Assembly: GCA_020160955.1 (NCBI GenBank)
Contig: JAIUOX010000020.1
Span: 1-52,873 of the forward strand
From: Pseudomonadota bacterium
GTDB taxonomy: Bacteria > Pseudomonadota > Alphaproteobacteria > Reyranellales > Reyranellaceae
DNA length: 52,873 bases
Reading direction: 5' to 3'
Positions 26,440-34,889 of this stretch are shown piece after piece; the first letter of the stretch is position 1, and each line of letters opens with the position of its first letter. A program made the translations under genes and the position numbers. The notes under the pieces are model-generated. The model saw nothing but the letters and a program-made list of their open reading frames with translations. It made no database searches and was not told the DNA's origin.

Positions 26440-27777
26440 CTAGCGCAGCAGCGCCTTGCGGGCGGTCACGAACTCCTCGACCGCGGCGACGAAGCGGTCG
26501 CCCTCGGCCTCGCCGATCATGATGTTGAGCGCCACGAAGCCGCGGCGCGCGATCCAGATGCCGGCCGCCATCATGTCGAAGAAGAAGAGTTCCTTGGCGT
26601 CCTGGTTGCTGCTCGCGATGTCGGCGGCGCCGCGGATCGGCTGGCGGGTCGCGTGCGCCGTCATCATCGAGCCGATGCCGGAGAACTGGAAGGCGACGTC
26701 CTCGCGCCGGCACACAGCGTTCAGCCGCTCGCGGATCTTCTCGCCGCGGTCGTTCAGTTCCTTGGCCGCTGCCGGCGTGTAGACCTCGCCGTAGCCCGCC
26801 GCGCCGGCCGCCATGGTCAGCGCGTTGTTGTTGAAGGTGCCGGCGTGCGGCAGCGCGTCAGGCTTGGTCGGATCGAACAGCTCCATGATGTCGCGCCGGC
26901 CGCCGAAGGCGCCGAACGACATGCCGCCGCCGATGTACTTGCCCAGCGTCGTCATGTCGGGGATCACGCCGGTCTTCTCCTGCAGGCCGCCCGGCGCCAG
27001 TCGCGAGGTCATGACCTCGTCGAAGATCATGGTGATGCCGCGCGTCTTCGTCTCCTCGCGCACCATCTTGAGGAAGGCGAGGTCGCCCGGCAGGCAGCCG
27101 TGGCTGCCCTGCATCGGCTCGAGCAGCACCGCGAACAGTTCCTCGCCGTGCCTGGCCAGCAGCGCCCGCGTGCCCTCGACGTCGTTGTAGGGCGCCACGA
27201 TGTACTCGTAGGGCACGTTGACCGGGCTGCCGCCGCTCACGAAGTAGAGCACGCCGCCGTGGTAGCCGCCGTGGAACACCATCACCTTGGTCGCCCGGGC
27301 GCGGCCCTTGCGCTGGGCGTAGACCCGCGCGCCGGCCAGCGCCATGACGTTGCCCTCGGTGCCCGAGTTGGTGAAGCGCACGAGGTCGATCGAGGGAATG
27401 CGATCGGCGACCAGCTTGGCGAGCTTCGCCTCGTTGGCATTGCGGCCGCCGTAGTTCCAGCCGTTGTCGAGCGCGCGGTCGACCGCGGCGCGGATCACCG
27501 GGTGAGAGTGGCCATAAATGCCGGCGGTGTATTCGCCCAGCACGTCGATGTACTCGTGCCCATCGGCGTCCCACAGCCGGCAGCCCTCGCCGCGCACGAC
27601 GGTCAGCGGGAACGGCGAGTTGTGCAGCGTGGTGCGGGTGTTGCCGCCGGGCATCGCCTCGCAGGCTTCCTGGTGACGGACCAGGCTGCGCGGGTTGCGG
27701 GCGACGTAGGCCTGGCGCGCCTCGTCGAGGGCGGACTGCAGGTCCGAATTGACCAGGGATTGATCGGGCACGGGCAC
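26440..27777 (-). CDS. Class III PLP-dependent aminotransferase (glutamate-1-semialdehyde aminomutase-like)
   Basis: The 445-residue fold-type I PLP enzyme shows EAMPGGNTRTTL, LWDADGHEYIDVLGEYTAGIYGHSHP, FTNSGTEGNVMAL, the Asp of MIFDEVMTSRL that binds the pyridine nitrogen, and the Schiff-base Lys in TTLGKYIGGGMSFGAFGG. It resembles HemL, but the catalytic context differs and the gene lies in a catabolic cluster, so an omega- or D-amino acid aminotransferase role is more likely than haem synthesis. The start codon is GTG (MPVPDQSL). The FAD oxidoreductase gene lies 22 bases upstream and an esterase gene 8 bases downstream. Confidence 0.88.
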   Translation of the reverse strand: MPVPDQSLVNSDLQSALDEARQAYVARNPRSLVRHQEACEAMPGGNTRTTLHNSPFPLTVVRGEGCRLWDADGHEYIDVLGEYTAGIYGHSHPVIRAAVDRALDNGWNYGGRNANEAKLAKLVADRIPSIDLVRFTNSGTEGNVMALAGARVYAQRKGRARATKVMVFHGGYHGGVLYFVSGGSPVNVPYEYIVAPYNDVEGTRALLARHGEELFAVLLEPMQGSHGCLPGDLAFLKMVREETKTRGITMIFDEVMTSRLAPGGLQEKTGVIPDMTTLGKYIGGGMSFGAFGGRRDIMELFDPTKPDALPHAGTFNNNALTMAAGAAGYGEVYTPAAAKELNDRGEKIRERLNAVCRREDVAFQFSGIGSMMTAHATRQPIRGAADIASSNQDAKELFFFDMMAAGIWIARRGFVALNIMIGEAEGDRFVAAVEEFVTARKALLR

Positions 27778-27799
27778 ACTCCTCGTTGCCCGCGCAGTA

Positions 27800-28951
27800 T
27801 TACACCACGTTCAATTCGCGGATAGGCCGGGCTTGCGAAATCCGCTCATGGCCGAACGACGAGAGATCGAGGCTGCGGTAGGCGCCGTGGACGATCAGTT
27901 CCGCCACCGCGCGCCCGACCGCCGGCGACTGCTGGATGCCATGGCCGGAGAAGCCGGTGGCGAAGACCAGCCCGTCCTGGACGGCATGCCGGCCGACGAT
28001 GCCGTTCTGGTCAAAGGTGTTGTACTCGTAGTAGCCGGCCCACGCGTTCACCACCTTGGCCGCCTCGAACGCCGGCACGCGGTGCGCCAGCGCCGGCCAC
28101 ACCATGTCGTCCCACTCCTGGTGCTGGACCTCGAGCGGCGCGCCCGGCGGGTCGTTGCCCTCGGCCGGCGTCGTGCCGGCCAGGTAGAAGCGGCCCTCCG
28201 GCCGGAACCAGGTGCCGGACGGGTCGATCGTGAGCGGCGTCAGTCCCGGCGGCTCGCGCACGTCGAACACGAACACCGTGCGCCGCCGCGGCTCGACCGG
28301 CAGGTCGATGCCGGCCGTCGCGGCCAGCCCGCCCGACCACGCGCCGGCGGCCAGCACCACCGTGCCGGCCTCCAGCCGTTCGCCCGACGCCAGGCGCACC
28401 GAGCGGGGACCCAGCTCGACCACCTCGTCGGCGCGGTAGACCGCCCCCTGCTCGCGCGCCTTGCGTCGGAACGCCTGCATCAGCGACGGTCCGTCGAACC
28501 AGCCCTCGTTGGCCGTGCCGTGCGACGCCAGCGCGATCCCGTCGGCGGAAACCCACGGGAAGCGCGACACCAGCGCCGCGGGGTCGAGCAGGTCCACGGC
28601 ACAGTTTTCGCTACGCTGCACCGCATGATTGGCGCGCAGAACGCCCTCGCCCGCCGGGCTGGCGAGGAACAGGTAGCCCGGCTCGCGCAGCCCGAGGTCG
28701 ACCCCCAGCCGCTCCTTCGCCTGCCGCAGGAAGCCGATGCCGTAGCGCGACAGGTGGATGTTGAGAGGGGTCGAGAACTGCTGGCGGATCGAGCTGGCCG
28801 ACAGGGCGGACGAGGCCCGCGCGTAGGTCGGATCGCGCTCGATCACGGTGACGCGACCCTCGAACCCCGCCTCGCCGGTCAGGTGCCAGGCGATCGACGA
28901 GCCGATGGCGCCGCCGCCCACGATGATCACGCTGTCGCTCGCCCTGGTCAT
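27800..28951 (-). CDS. FAD-dependent oxidoreductase of the DAO family
   Basis: The 383-residue protein begins with a dinucleotide-binding motif (VIIVGGGAIGSSIAWHL) and carries the DAO-family signatures ASSALSASSIRQQFS, VVLAAGAWSG and a C-terminal GFSGHGIQQSPAVGRAVAELI. It should oxidise a secondary or D-amine or amino acid with FAD; FOXRED1- and sarcosine-oxidase-like proteins are the nearest recognisable relatives. The start at 28951 is just before the FAD motif; ATG at 28978 is an alternative. It heads a likely leftward operon with the class III aminotransferase and an exported hydrolase. Confidence 0.85.
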   Translation of the reverse strand: MTRASDSVIIVGGGAIGSSIAWHLTGEAGFEGRVTVIERDPTYARASSALSASSIRQQFSTPLNIHLSRYGIGFLRQAKERLGVDLGLREPGYLFLASPAGEGVLRANHAVQRSENCAVDLLDPAALVSRFPWVSADGIALASHGTANEGWFDGPSLMQAFRRKAREQGAVYRADEVVELGPRSVRLASGERLEAGTVVLAAGAWSGGLAATAGIDLPVEPRRRTVFVFDVREPPGLTPLTIDPSGTWFRPEGRFYLAGTTPAEGNDPPGAPLEVQHQEWDDMVWPALAHRVPAFEAAKVVNAWAGYYEYNTFDQNGIVGRHAVQDGLVFATGFSGHGIQQSPAVGRAVAELIVHGAYRSLDLSSFGHERISQARPIRELNVV

Positions 28952-28994
28952 GCGGTGACTATACTTTCTGCCGCCCATTCTGTCGGAGGATTCG

Positions 28995-29891
28995 ATGACG
29001 CAAGTGCCCGGCCATAGCCTGCGGGCCCGCGCGCCCTACACGCCGATCCACAAGCGCCCGCCGCTCGCCCTGCCCGGCAACGCGCGGGTCGCGGTGTGGA
29101 CCATCGTCAACGTCGAGAACTGGCAGCCGACCGGCGCCATGCCGCGCGCCGTGCTGCCGCCGCCGATGGGCAACCCGCTGCTGCCCGACGTGCCCAACTG
29201 GGCGTGGCACGAGTACGGCATGCGGGTCGGCTTCTGGCGCTTCCTCGACGCGCTCGGCAGCCGCGGCCTGAAGGCGACCTTCGCGGTCAACGGCACGGCT
29301 TGCGAGGTCTACCGCGAGGCCTGCGCCGCGGCGCACGAGGCCGGCTGGGAGTTCATGGGCCACGGCTTCGTGCAGAAGCCGATGCACCGCGTCGAGGACC
29401 AGCGCGCGGCGATCGCCGACACCATCGCCGCCATCAAGGGCTTCACCGGCCGGGCGCCGCGCGGCTGGGAGAGCCCCGGCCTCACCGAGACCGACGAGAC
29501 GCTCGACCTGCTGGCCGAGGCCGGCATCGAGTACGTCGCCGACTGGGTGCTCGACGACCAGCCGGTGCCGCTGAAGACCCGCGCCGGCACGATGGTGTCG
29601 GTGCCCTACACGGTCGAGATCAACGACGTGGTGATCAGCGCGGTGCAGCAGCAGCCGTCGGACGAGATCTGGCGACGCGGCCGCGACCAGTTCGACCGGC
29701 TGTGGCTGGAAGGCCGGACGGCGCCGCGCGTCATGGCGATCTCGATCCACCCGTACCTGACGGGCGTGCCGCATCGCATCAAGTACCTCGAGATGCTCTA
29801 CGACCACATCCTCGCGCACGACGGCGTCGTGATGTGGACCGGCGAGCAGATCCTCGACTGGTACCGCGGCCAGGTCCCTACTGGGTCTTGA
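28995..29891 (+). CDS. Polysaccharide deacetylase-fold (NodB/PuuE-type) hydrolase
   Basis: The 298-residue product is a CE4-type beta-barrel (EYGMRVGFWRFLDALGSRGLKATFAVNG in part, then EAGWEFMGHGFVQ, PRGWESPGLTET and MAISIHPYL). It resembles PuuE-type allantoinases and other amide-acting members more than chitin deacetylases. No signal peptide is visible, so the substrate is probably a small cytoplasmic amide or ureide (inference). A ribosome binding site (GGAGG, about 28985) supports the start. It is divergent from the DAO-family gene, and its 3' end overlaps the lipoprotein gene by 14 bases on the opposite strand. Confidence 0.85.
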   Translation: MTQVPGHSLRARAPYTPIHKRPPLALPGNARVAVWTIVNVENWQPTGAMPRAVLPPPMGNPLLPDVPNWAWHEYGMRVGFWRFLDALGSRGLKATFAVNGTACEVYREACAAAHEAGWEFMGHGFVQKPMHRVEDQRAAIADTIAAIKGFTGRAPRGWESPGLTETDETLDLLAEAGIEYVADWVLDDQPVPLKTRAGTMVSVPYTVEINDVVISAVQQQPSDEIWRRGRDQFDRLWLEGRTAPRVMAISIHPYLTGVPHRIKYLEMLYDHILAHDGVVMWTGEQILDWYRGQVPTGS

Positions 29892-30126
29892 CGCAGTCGT
29901 AGGCGGAGGTCGGGCCGGCCGTGCTGACGAAGCGCGCCGACCGCTCGTTGCGCTTGCAGTAGCGCTGCGCCAGGTTGAACGCGGTCGGCTCGTCCGCGGC
30001 CCCGGTGATCTGGACCGAGATGTCGTTGCCCATGATGGTCTCGCCATTGGGGCCCTTGGAGGTCGTCATGCCGCTGCCGCCGCAACCGGCCAGCAGCAGC
30101 GCGACCAGGATCGTTGTTCGCTTCAT
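29878..30126 (-). CDS. Small hypothetical lipoprotein
   Basis: This 82-residue product has a clear type II signal peptide (MKRTTILVALLLAGC, lipobox LAGC, Cys15). After cleavage, about 68 residues remain with two further Cys (RYCKRN and YDCVKT) that could form a disulfide. No family is recognised. It lies downstream of an exported hydrolase gene in the same direction, with a weak promoter-like pair between them. The 3' end overlaps the deacetylase gene by 14 bases. Confidence 0.7.
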   Translation of the reverse strand: MKRTTILVALLLAGCGGSGMTTSKGPNGETIMGNDISVQITGAADEPTAFNLAQRYCKRNERSARFVSTAGPTSAYDCVKTQ

Positions 30127-30188
30127 GGCCACGAGCCTAGCGGCCGCGACGGTCGTTGCAAGCCGGCGGTGACCGTCCGGTGGCCGCG

Positions 30189-31247
30189 CTACTGCACGGT
30201 CGGCGCCGTCTTCAGCAGTTCGGCGAGCGGCGCGGCGTAGAACTTCGCCATGCCCGTCGTTCCATGGCCGCGCGTGTCGACGCTGGCCGGGATCAGGAAC
30301 AGCGTCGCGCCGGGGATGCGTTTCAGCGCGGCGTCCATCAGGCCGGTCTCGGGCGGGTTGCGCTCGTCGTCGGCCGCGTTGATCACCAGCACGCGCGCCC
30401 TGATCTTCTCGAGGCCCGGCGACGGGTCGTAGTCGCCCGAGGATTCCCACTGGTACAGGTAGTCGTTGGCGTCGGCGGTGAACGGCGCGGCCAACCGCTC
30501 GTCCAGAACCTTGTCCGCGGCGGCGCGGGTCGGCGCCAGCTTCTGGGTGGCGAGCGTGCCGCCGTTGGTGGCGATGTTGTAGAACACCGCGGCCGAGCGG
30601 AAGGCGGTCGGCTGCGTCGTGTAGTTGCCGCCCTGCCAGGCGGGATCCTTGCGGATACCGTCGATGATCAGGCGGCGCAGCATCCAGTTGCGGCTCGACA
30701 TCGCGGTCGGCTGCGAGGCCATCGGTGCGACCGCGTCCATGAAGCCGGGATAGCGCGTCGCCCAGGTCCAGCTCAGCATGCCGCCCATCGAGTTGCCCAT
30801 CACGAGGCGCAGGTGCGGGATGCCGAGCCCCTCCTTCACCAGCCGGTACTGGGCGTCGACCATGTCGTCGTAGTTGTAGCGCGGGAACGCCGCCTTCAGG
30901 CCGTCCGACGGCTTGGACGTCTTGCCGTGCCCGATCGCGTCCGGAAGGATCACGAAGTACTTCGTGGCGTCGAGCGGCTGGCCCGGGCCGAACAGCTCGC
31001 CGGCGAAGGCGGGCGTCAGCAGGCTGGCCGCCGAACCGGTCGTGCCGTGCAGCACCAGCACCGGCTGGCCGCCGGGCGCGCCGATCGTGGTGTAGGCGAT
31101 GCGCAGTTCGGGCATCACCTCGCCGGTGTGGAACCGGAAATCGCGGGCGATCCATTCGCCCTGCTTCGGCGCCGGGTAGTCCGCCGCCATCGCCGGCAGC
31201 GCGACAAGGGCAAGCAACGCCGCCGCGGCGATCCGCCATCCGTTCAT
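30189..31247 (-). CDS. Exported alpha/beta hydrolase of the MetX/homoserine acetyltransferase-like group
   Basis: The 352-residue product has a signal peptide (MNGWRIAAAALLALVALPAMAAD). The fold shows LHGTTGSAAS, the MetX-like VILPDAIGHGKTSKPSDGL and YDDMVDAQYRLV, nucleophile elbow MGNSMGGML (Ser near residue 160), an Asp in INAADDERNPPE and a final His in DTRGHGTTG. Despite the MetX resemblance, it is exported, so a methionine role is unlikely and an esterase role is inferred. It follows the D-aminoacylase-type gene by 37 bases in the same direction. Confidence 0.83.
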   Translation of the reverse strand: MNGWRIAAAALLALVALPAMAADYPAPKQGEWIARDFRFHTGEVMPELRIAYTTIGAPGGQPVLVLHGTTGSAASLLTPAFAGELFGPGQPLDATKYFVILPDAIGHGKTSKPSDGLKAAFPRYNYDDMVDAQYRLVKEGLGIPHLRLVMGNSMGGMLSWTWATRYPGFMDAVAPMASQPTAMSSRNWMLRRLIIDGIRKDPAWQGGNYTTQPTAFRSAAVFYNIATNGGTLATQKLAPTRAAADKVLDERLAAPFTADANDYLYQWESSGDYDPSPGLEKIRARVLVINAADDERNPPETGLMDAALKRIPGATLFLIPASVDTRGHGTTGMAKFYAAPLAELLKTAPTVQ

Positions 31248-31284
31248 GGGCTTCCTCCGATTGGTTGGCGAAAGCCTAGACCAC

Positions 31285-33006
31285 TCAGCGGGCCCCGCGC
31301 ACCAGCCGACCGGGCAGTGCCCCGGTAAAGTTCCCGTCACGGTAGGTGACCTGGCCATTCACCACGGTGGCGCGGTAGCCCTCGGCCTTCTGCTCCAGCC
31401 GCCGCCCGCCGCCCGGCAGGTTGCGCACCGGGTGGGGCGCGGCGACCCGCAGCCGGTCGAGATCGATCACGTTCAGGTCGGCCTTGTAGCCGGGCGCCAG
31501 CCGGCCACGGTCGCCCAACCCCACGGCCTGCGCCGGCACGTTGGTCAGCTGCTGCACCGTCCAGGCGAGCGGCCAGCGCTCGCCCGGCCGATCCCGCGTC
31601 CAGTAGGTCAGGGCATGGGTGGTGTAGCTCGCGTCGCAGATCAGGCCGTAATGCGCCCCGCCATCGCCCAGCGCGATCACCGTGTCGGGATGGCGCATCA
31701 TGCCGGCCATCGCCGCGTCCGAGCAGTCGGCGTAGTTGGCGCCGGGATGGAACAGGATGGTGCGGCCGTCGCCCGAGACCAGCAGGTCGTAGGCGAGCTC
31801 GAGCGACGAGATGCCCAGCGCCACCGCCTGCGCATCGAGCCGCTCGCTGGCCGGCGGGGTGTAGTTCGGCGGATCGCCCAGCACGAACATGTTGTCCGTG
31901 TTGCGCATGAAGGCCAGCATGTTCGGGTTGCGGTAGGACGGCTGCTCCCCGAGGAGCCTCGCCTTCATCGCCGGATCGCGCAGCCGGGCCAGCTTCTGCT
32001 CCAGCGGCAGCGCCTCGATCTCGCGGTACCCCGGGCAGGTCGAGAACGGGTGGAACGACAGGTCGAGCCCGTACAGCACCGCCACCGGCCGGGCCGCGAC
32101 CTGGCCGCGGATGCGCAGGCCGTCGCGATTGGCCTTCTCGACCTCGCGCAGCAGCGTGCGCCAGCGCCCGGGATAGAGCGAGATGTCGAGCAGCGTGAAG
32201 GACAGCGGCCGGCCCGAGAGCTCGACCAGCCGGCGCAGCATGGCGAACTCGGTCGAGCCTTCCGGCGTGGTGTCCTGGAAATCGTCGAGCAGCTGGAAGA
32301 CGCCCTTGCCGGCGCGCCGCATGCCGCGCGCGATGGCGCCCAGCTCCTCCTCGGCCGCCGTGATGGTCGGGGTCAGCGAGCCGTCGGAGGCGCGGTGGAA
32401 CAGCGAGCGCGAGGTGCTGAACCCCAGCGCGCCGGCCTGCAGCCCCTCCTCGACCAGCGTCGCCATCGCCGCCATGTCGGCGGTCGTCGCCGGCTCGCGG
32501 TCGACGCCGCGCCGGCCCATGACGTAGACGCGCAGCGGCGCGTGCGGCACCTGCGCGGCGAAGTCGATGTCGCAGCGCCGTTGCGCCAGCGCGTCGAGGT
32601 ACTCCGGGAAACTCTCCCAGTTCCACGGCACGCCCTCGCGCATGACGATCTCGGGAATGTCCTCGACGCCTTCCATCACGCGCAGCAGCGTGTCGCGATC
32701 CTCGGGCCGGCACGGCGCGAAGCCGACGCCGCAATTGCCCATCAGAACGGTGGTGACGCCATGTCCCGACGACGGCACGAAGCGCTCGTCCCAGGTCGCC
32801 TGGCCGTCATAGTGGGTGTGGATGTCGACGAAGCCGGGCGTGACCGCGAGCCCCTTGGCGTCGATCTCTTCCTGGCCGCTGCCGGAGACCCGGCCGATCG
32901 CCGCGACCTTGCCGTCCTTCAGGGCGACGTCGGCCTCCCGCGGCTCGGCGCCCGTGCCATCGATCACCGTGCCGCCGCGCACCACCAGGTCGAACTCTGC
33001 CGCCAC
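31285..33006 (-). CDS. N-acyl-D-amino-acid deacylase-type amidohydrolase
   Basis: This 573-residue amidohydrolase-superfamily protein has N- and C-terminal small beta domains around a TIM barrel. The metal motif VDIHTHYDGQATWD, TTVLMGNCGVGFAPC and the late GDGGAHYGLICDAS are typical of the D-aminoacylase/N-acyl-D-glutamate deacylase branch. It probably removes an acyl or carbamoyl group from a D-amino acid or related compound. The following genes are two exported hydrolases and a lipoprotein. An FMN-dependent monooxygenase-like gene lies 76 bases upstream in the same direction. Confidence 0.88.
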   Translation of the reverse strand: MAAEFDLVVRGGTVIDGTGAEPREADVALKDGKVAAIGRVSGSGQEEIDAKGLAVTPGFVDIHTHYDGQATWDERFVPSSGHGVTTVLMGNCGVGFAPCRPEDRDTLLRVMEGVEDIPEIVMREGVPWNWESFPEYLDALAQRRCDIDFAAQVPHAPLRVYVMGRRGVDREPATTADMAAMATLVEEGLQAGALGFSTSRSLFHRASDGSLTPTITAAEEELGAIARGMRRAGKGVFQLLDDFQDTTPEGSTEFAMLRRLVELSGRPLSFTLLDISLYPGRWRTLLREVEKANRDGLRIRGQVAARPVAVLYGLDLSFHPFSTCPGYREIEALPLEQKLARLRDPAMKARLLGEQPSYRNPNMLAFMRNTDNMFVLGDPPNYTPPASERLDAQAVALGISSLELAYDLLVSGDGRTILFHPGANYADCSDAAMAGMMRHPDTVIALGDGGAHYGLICDASYTTHALTYWTRDRPGERWPLAWTVQQLTNVPAQAVGLGDRGRLAPGYKADLNVIDLDRLRVAAPHPVRNLPGGGRRLEQKAEGYRATVVNGQVTYRDGNFTGALPGRLVRGAR

Positions 33007-33082
33007 GACGCCCTCCCGCCGGAACAGCCGGCGCCCGCGATCCTGCCGCCGCTGCCGGGAGCCGGCAAGGCGACCGGGCCGA

Positions 33083-34036
33083 CTAGCGGCTCGACCGAAG
33101 GGCGGCCAACCGGTCGATCTCGCGCCAGAAGCCGGCGATGGTCTCGTCGACGATCTGCTTCACCGGCTTGATCTCGCGGATCAGGCCGGCGCTCTCGCCA
33201 GCCGCGCCGGAGGTGTTCTCGACGTCGCCCTGGACGTACAGCCGGTCGAGCACGGCGTCGCGCGGCAGGCGCTCGCGCGAGCCGTCGGCGACGGCGATGG
33301 CATAGGGCGTCTTGAGACCGCGCGAGCGGGCGCGCGGCGGGTTGTCCATCAGGGTCGTGCCGGTGATCGGCGCGTCGACGATTGCCTGCTTGTAGTTGGC
33401 ATGCACCGGGCTCTCGACCGAGGCGACGAAGCGCGTGCCCATGGTGACGCCCTCGGCACCCAGCGCGAAGGCCGCCGCCATGCCGCGGCCATCGACGATG
33501 CCGCCGGCCGCCACGATCGGCACGTCGACCTTCTCCCGCACCGCCTGCAGCAGCGCGAAGGTGTGCACTTCCTCGGGATTGCGGATGCCGGCGCTCTCGG
33601 CGCCCTCGACGATCAGCCCGTCGACCCCGGCATCGACCGCCTTGATCGCGCCGCGCAGCGTCGCGGTGGCATGGTAGACGACGACACCCGCATCCTTGAG
33701 GCGGCGCGTGTAGCGCGTCGGGTCGCCGGCCGAGGTGGTCGCGAAGTGGATCTTCTGGCCGAGCAGCCAGTCGAGGATCGCCTCTTCCTCGCGGGCATCC
33801 ATCTGCAGGTAGCGGATCGGCAGGTTGACGCCGAACGGCTGGTTGGTAGCGGCGCGGATCGCGGCGAACTCGCGTTGCGTCACGGCGAGGCTGCGGATCG
33901 AGTTCTCGAGCAGGCCGGTGGCGCCGGCGGCCGAGACCGCCGAGACCAGCGGCGCCCGCGCGATCCAGGTCATCGGCGACTGGAAGATCGGGTAGCGCGA
34001 CCTGGTGTGCGCGGTGACGCGATTGCCCTCGAACAT
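33083..34036 (-). CDS. Nitronate monooxygenase/enoyl reductase-like FMN TIM-barrel protein
   Basis: The 317-residue product aligns with the NMO/2-nitropropane dioxygenase family: RYPIFQSPMTWIA, the phosphate-binding PIVAAGGIVDGRGMAAAFALGAEGVTMGTRF stretch (quoted in part) and a C-terminal helix. The place where class I enzymes have the catalytic His (GxEAGGHxG) reads EGAESAGIRNPEEV, with no His. It may therefore have a different oxidoreductase activity, and the name is only family-level. It is divergent from the response regulator gene across 168 bases. Confidence 0.78.
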   Translation of the reverse strand: MFEGNRVTAHTRSRYPIFQSPMTWIARAPLVSAVSAAGATGLLENSIRSLAVTQREFAAIRAATNQPFGVNLPIRYLQMDAREEEAILDWLLGQKIHFATTSAGDPTRYTRRLKDAGVVVYHATATLRGAIKAVDAGVDGLIVEGAESAGIRNPEEVHTFALLQAVREKVDVPIVAAGGIVDGRGMAAAFALGAEGVTMGTRFVASVESPVHANYKQAIVDAPITGTTLMDNPPRARSRGLKTPYAIAVADGSRERLPRDAVLDRLYVQGDVENTSGAAGESAGLIREIKPVKQIVDETIAGFWREIDRLAALRSSR

Positions 34037-34204
34037 GGTTTCCCCCGGCGCTTCTCGTTGCCTCGGTGGTAACACAGGTCCCGGTCGGACGGTACGCGGC
34101 CGCCGGCTTCGGCCATCGCTTACAGGTTCCTGACCGTCCCCCGGGCGCCCCCTCGACGCCCCACTCCCGCCGCCCTACCTTCGCGCCGTTGGGAGAGCGG
34201 CGTC

Positions 34205-34882
34205 ATGCGCGTACTGGTCGTCGAGGACAACGAGGAGCTGGTCGGCCTGCTGACCCGGGCGCTGGCGCGCTCCGGACTCGAGGTCGATGCCGCGCGCAAC
34301 GTCGCCGACGCCGACGCCTCGCTGCGCAGCGTGACCTATGCCGCCGTGGTGCTCGATCTCGGCCTGCCCGACGCCGACGGGCTCGCCCTGCTCGACCAGA
34401 TGAAGCGCCGCCGCGACCAGACCCCGGTCCTGATCCTGTCGGCGCGAGCCGGGCTGGACGACCGCGTCGCGGGCCTCAACAAGGGCGCCAGCGACTACCT
34501 GCCCAAGCCGTTCGCCACCGAGGAACTGGTTGCCCGCCTGCAGGCCCTGCTGCGCCGGGCGCCGGGACCGGGCGGCGCGGTGCTCAGCCTCGGCAACCTC
34601 TGCCTCAAGGTCGAGGGCCGCCAGGCCGAGGTCGACGGCAAGCTGCTCGCCCTGCCCGCCCGCGAGGTCGACGTGCTGGAGGTGCTGATGAAGCGCAGCG
34701 GCCGGGTGGTGTCGCACGACGCCCTGCAGTCCCAGGTCTTCGGCTCGTCGCAGGACGTCGCCTCGAATGCCATCGAGGTCTACATCCACCGCCTGCGCAA
34801 GTTCCTCGCCGAGGCCAACGCCACCGTCCGCATCCACACGATCCGCGGCGCCGGCTACCTGATGGACGTCGCGAAGTCCTGA
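34205..34882 (+). CDS. OmpR/PhoB-family response regulator
   Basis: The 225-residue two-domain regulator has a receiver domain (VLVVEDNEE, phosphorylated Asp51 in VVLDLGLPD, Lys101 in YLPKPF) and a winged-helix DNA-binding domain (LPAREVDVLEVLMKRSGRVVSH, then EVYIHRLRKFL and IRGAGYLM). No histidine kinase gene is next to it, so it is an orphan here. The ribosome binding site GGGAGAG (about 34191) supports the start. It converges with the 2-AEP permease gene across 7 bases; a link to phosphonate control is possible but not shown. Confidence 0.92.
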   Translation: MRVLVVEDNEELVGLLTRALARSGLEVDAARNVADADASLRSVTYAAVVLDLGLPDADGLALLDQMKRRRDQTPVLILSARAGLDDRVAGLNKGASDYLPKPFATEELVARLQALLRRAPGPGGAVLSLGNLCLKVEGRQAEVDGKLLALPAREVDVLEVLMKRSGRVVSHDALQSQVFGSSQDVASNAIEVYIHRLRKFLAEANATVRIHTIRGAGYLMDVAKS

Positions 34883-34889
34883 AGGCCGC

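Noticed and set aside
31246..33171. A 641-codon plus-strand open frame
   Set aside because: It is antisense to the D-aminoacylase-type gene, which has intact metal motifs.
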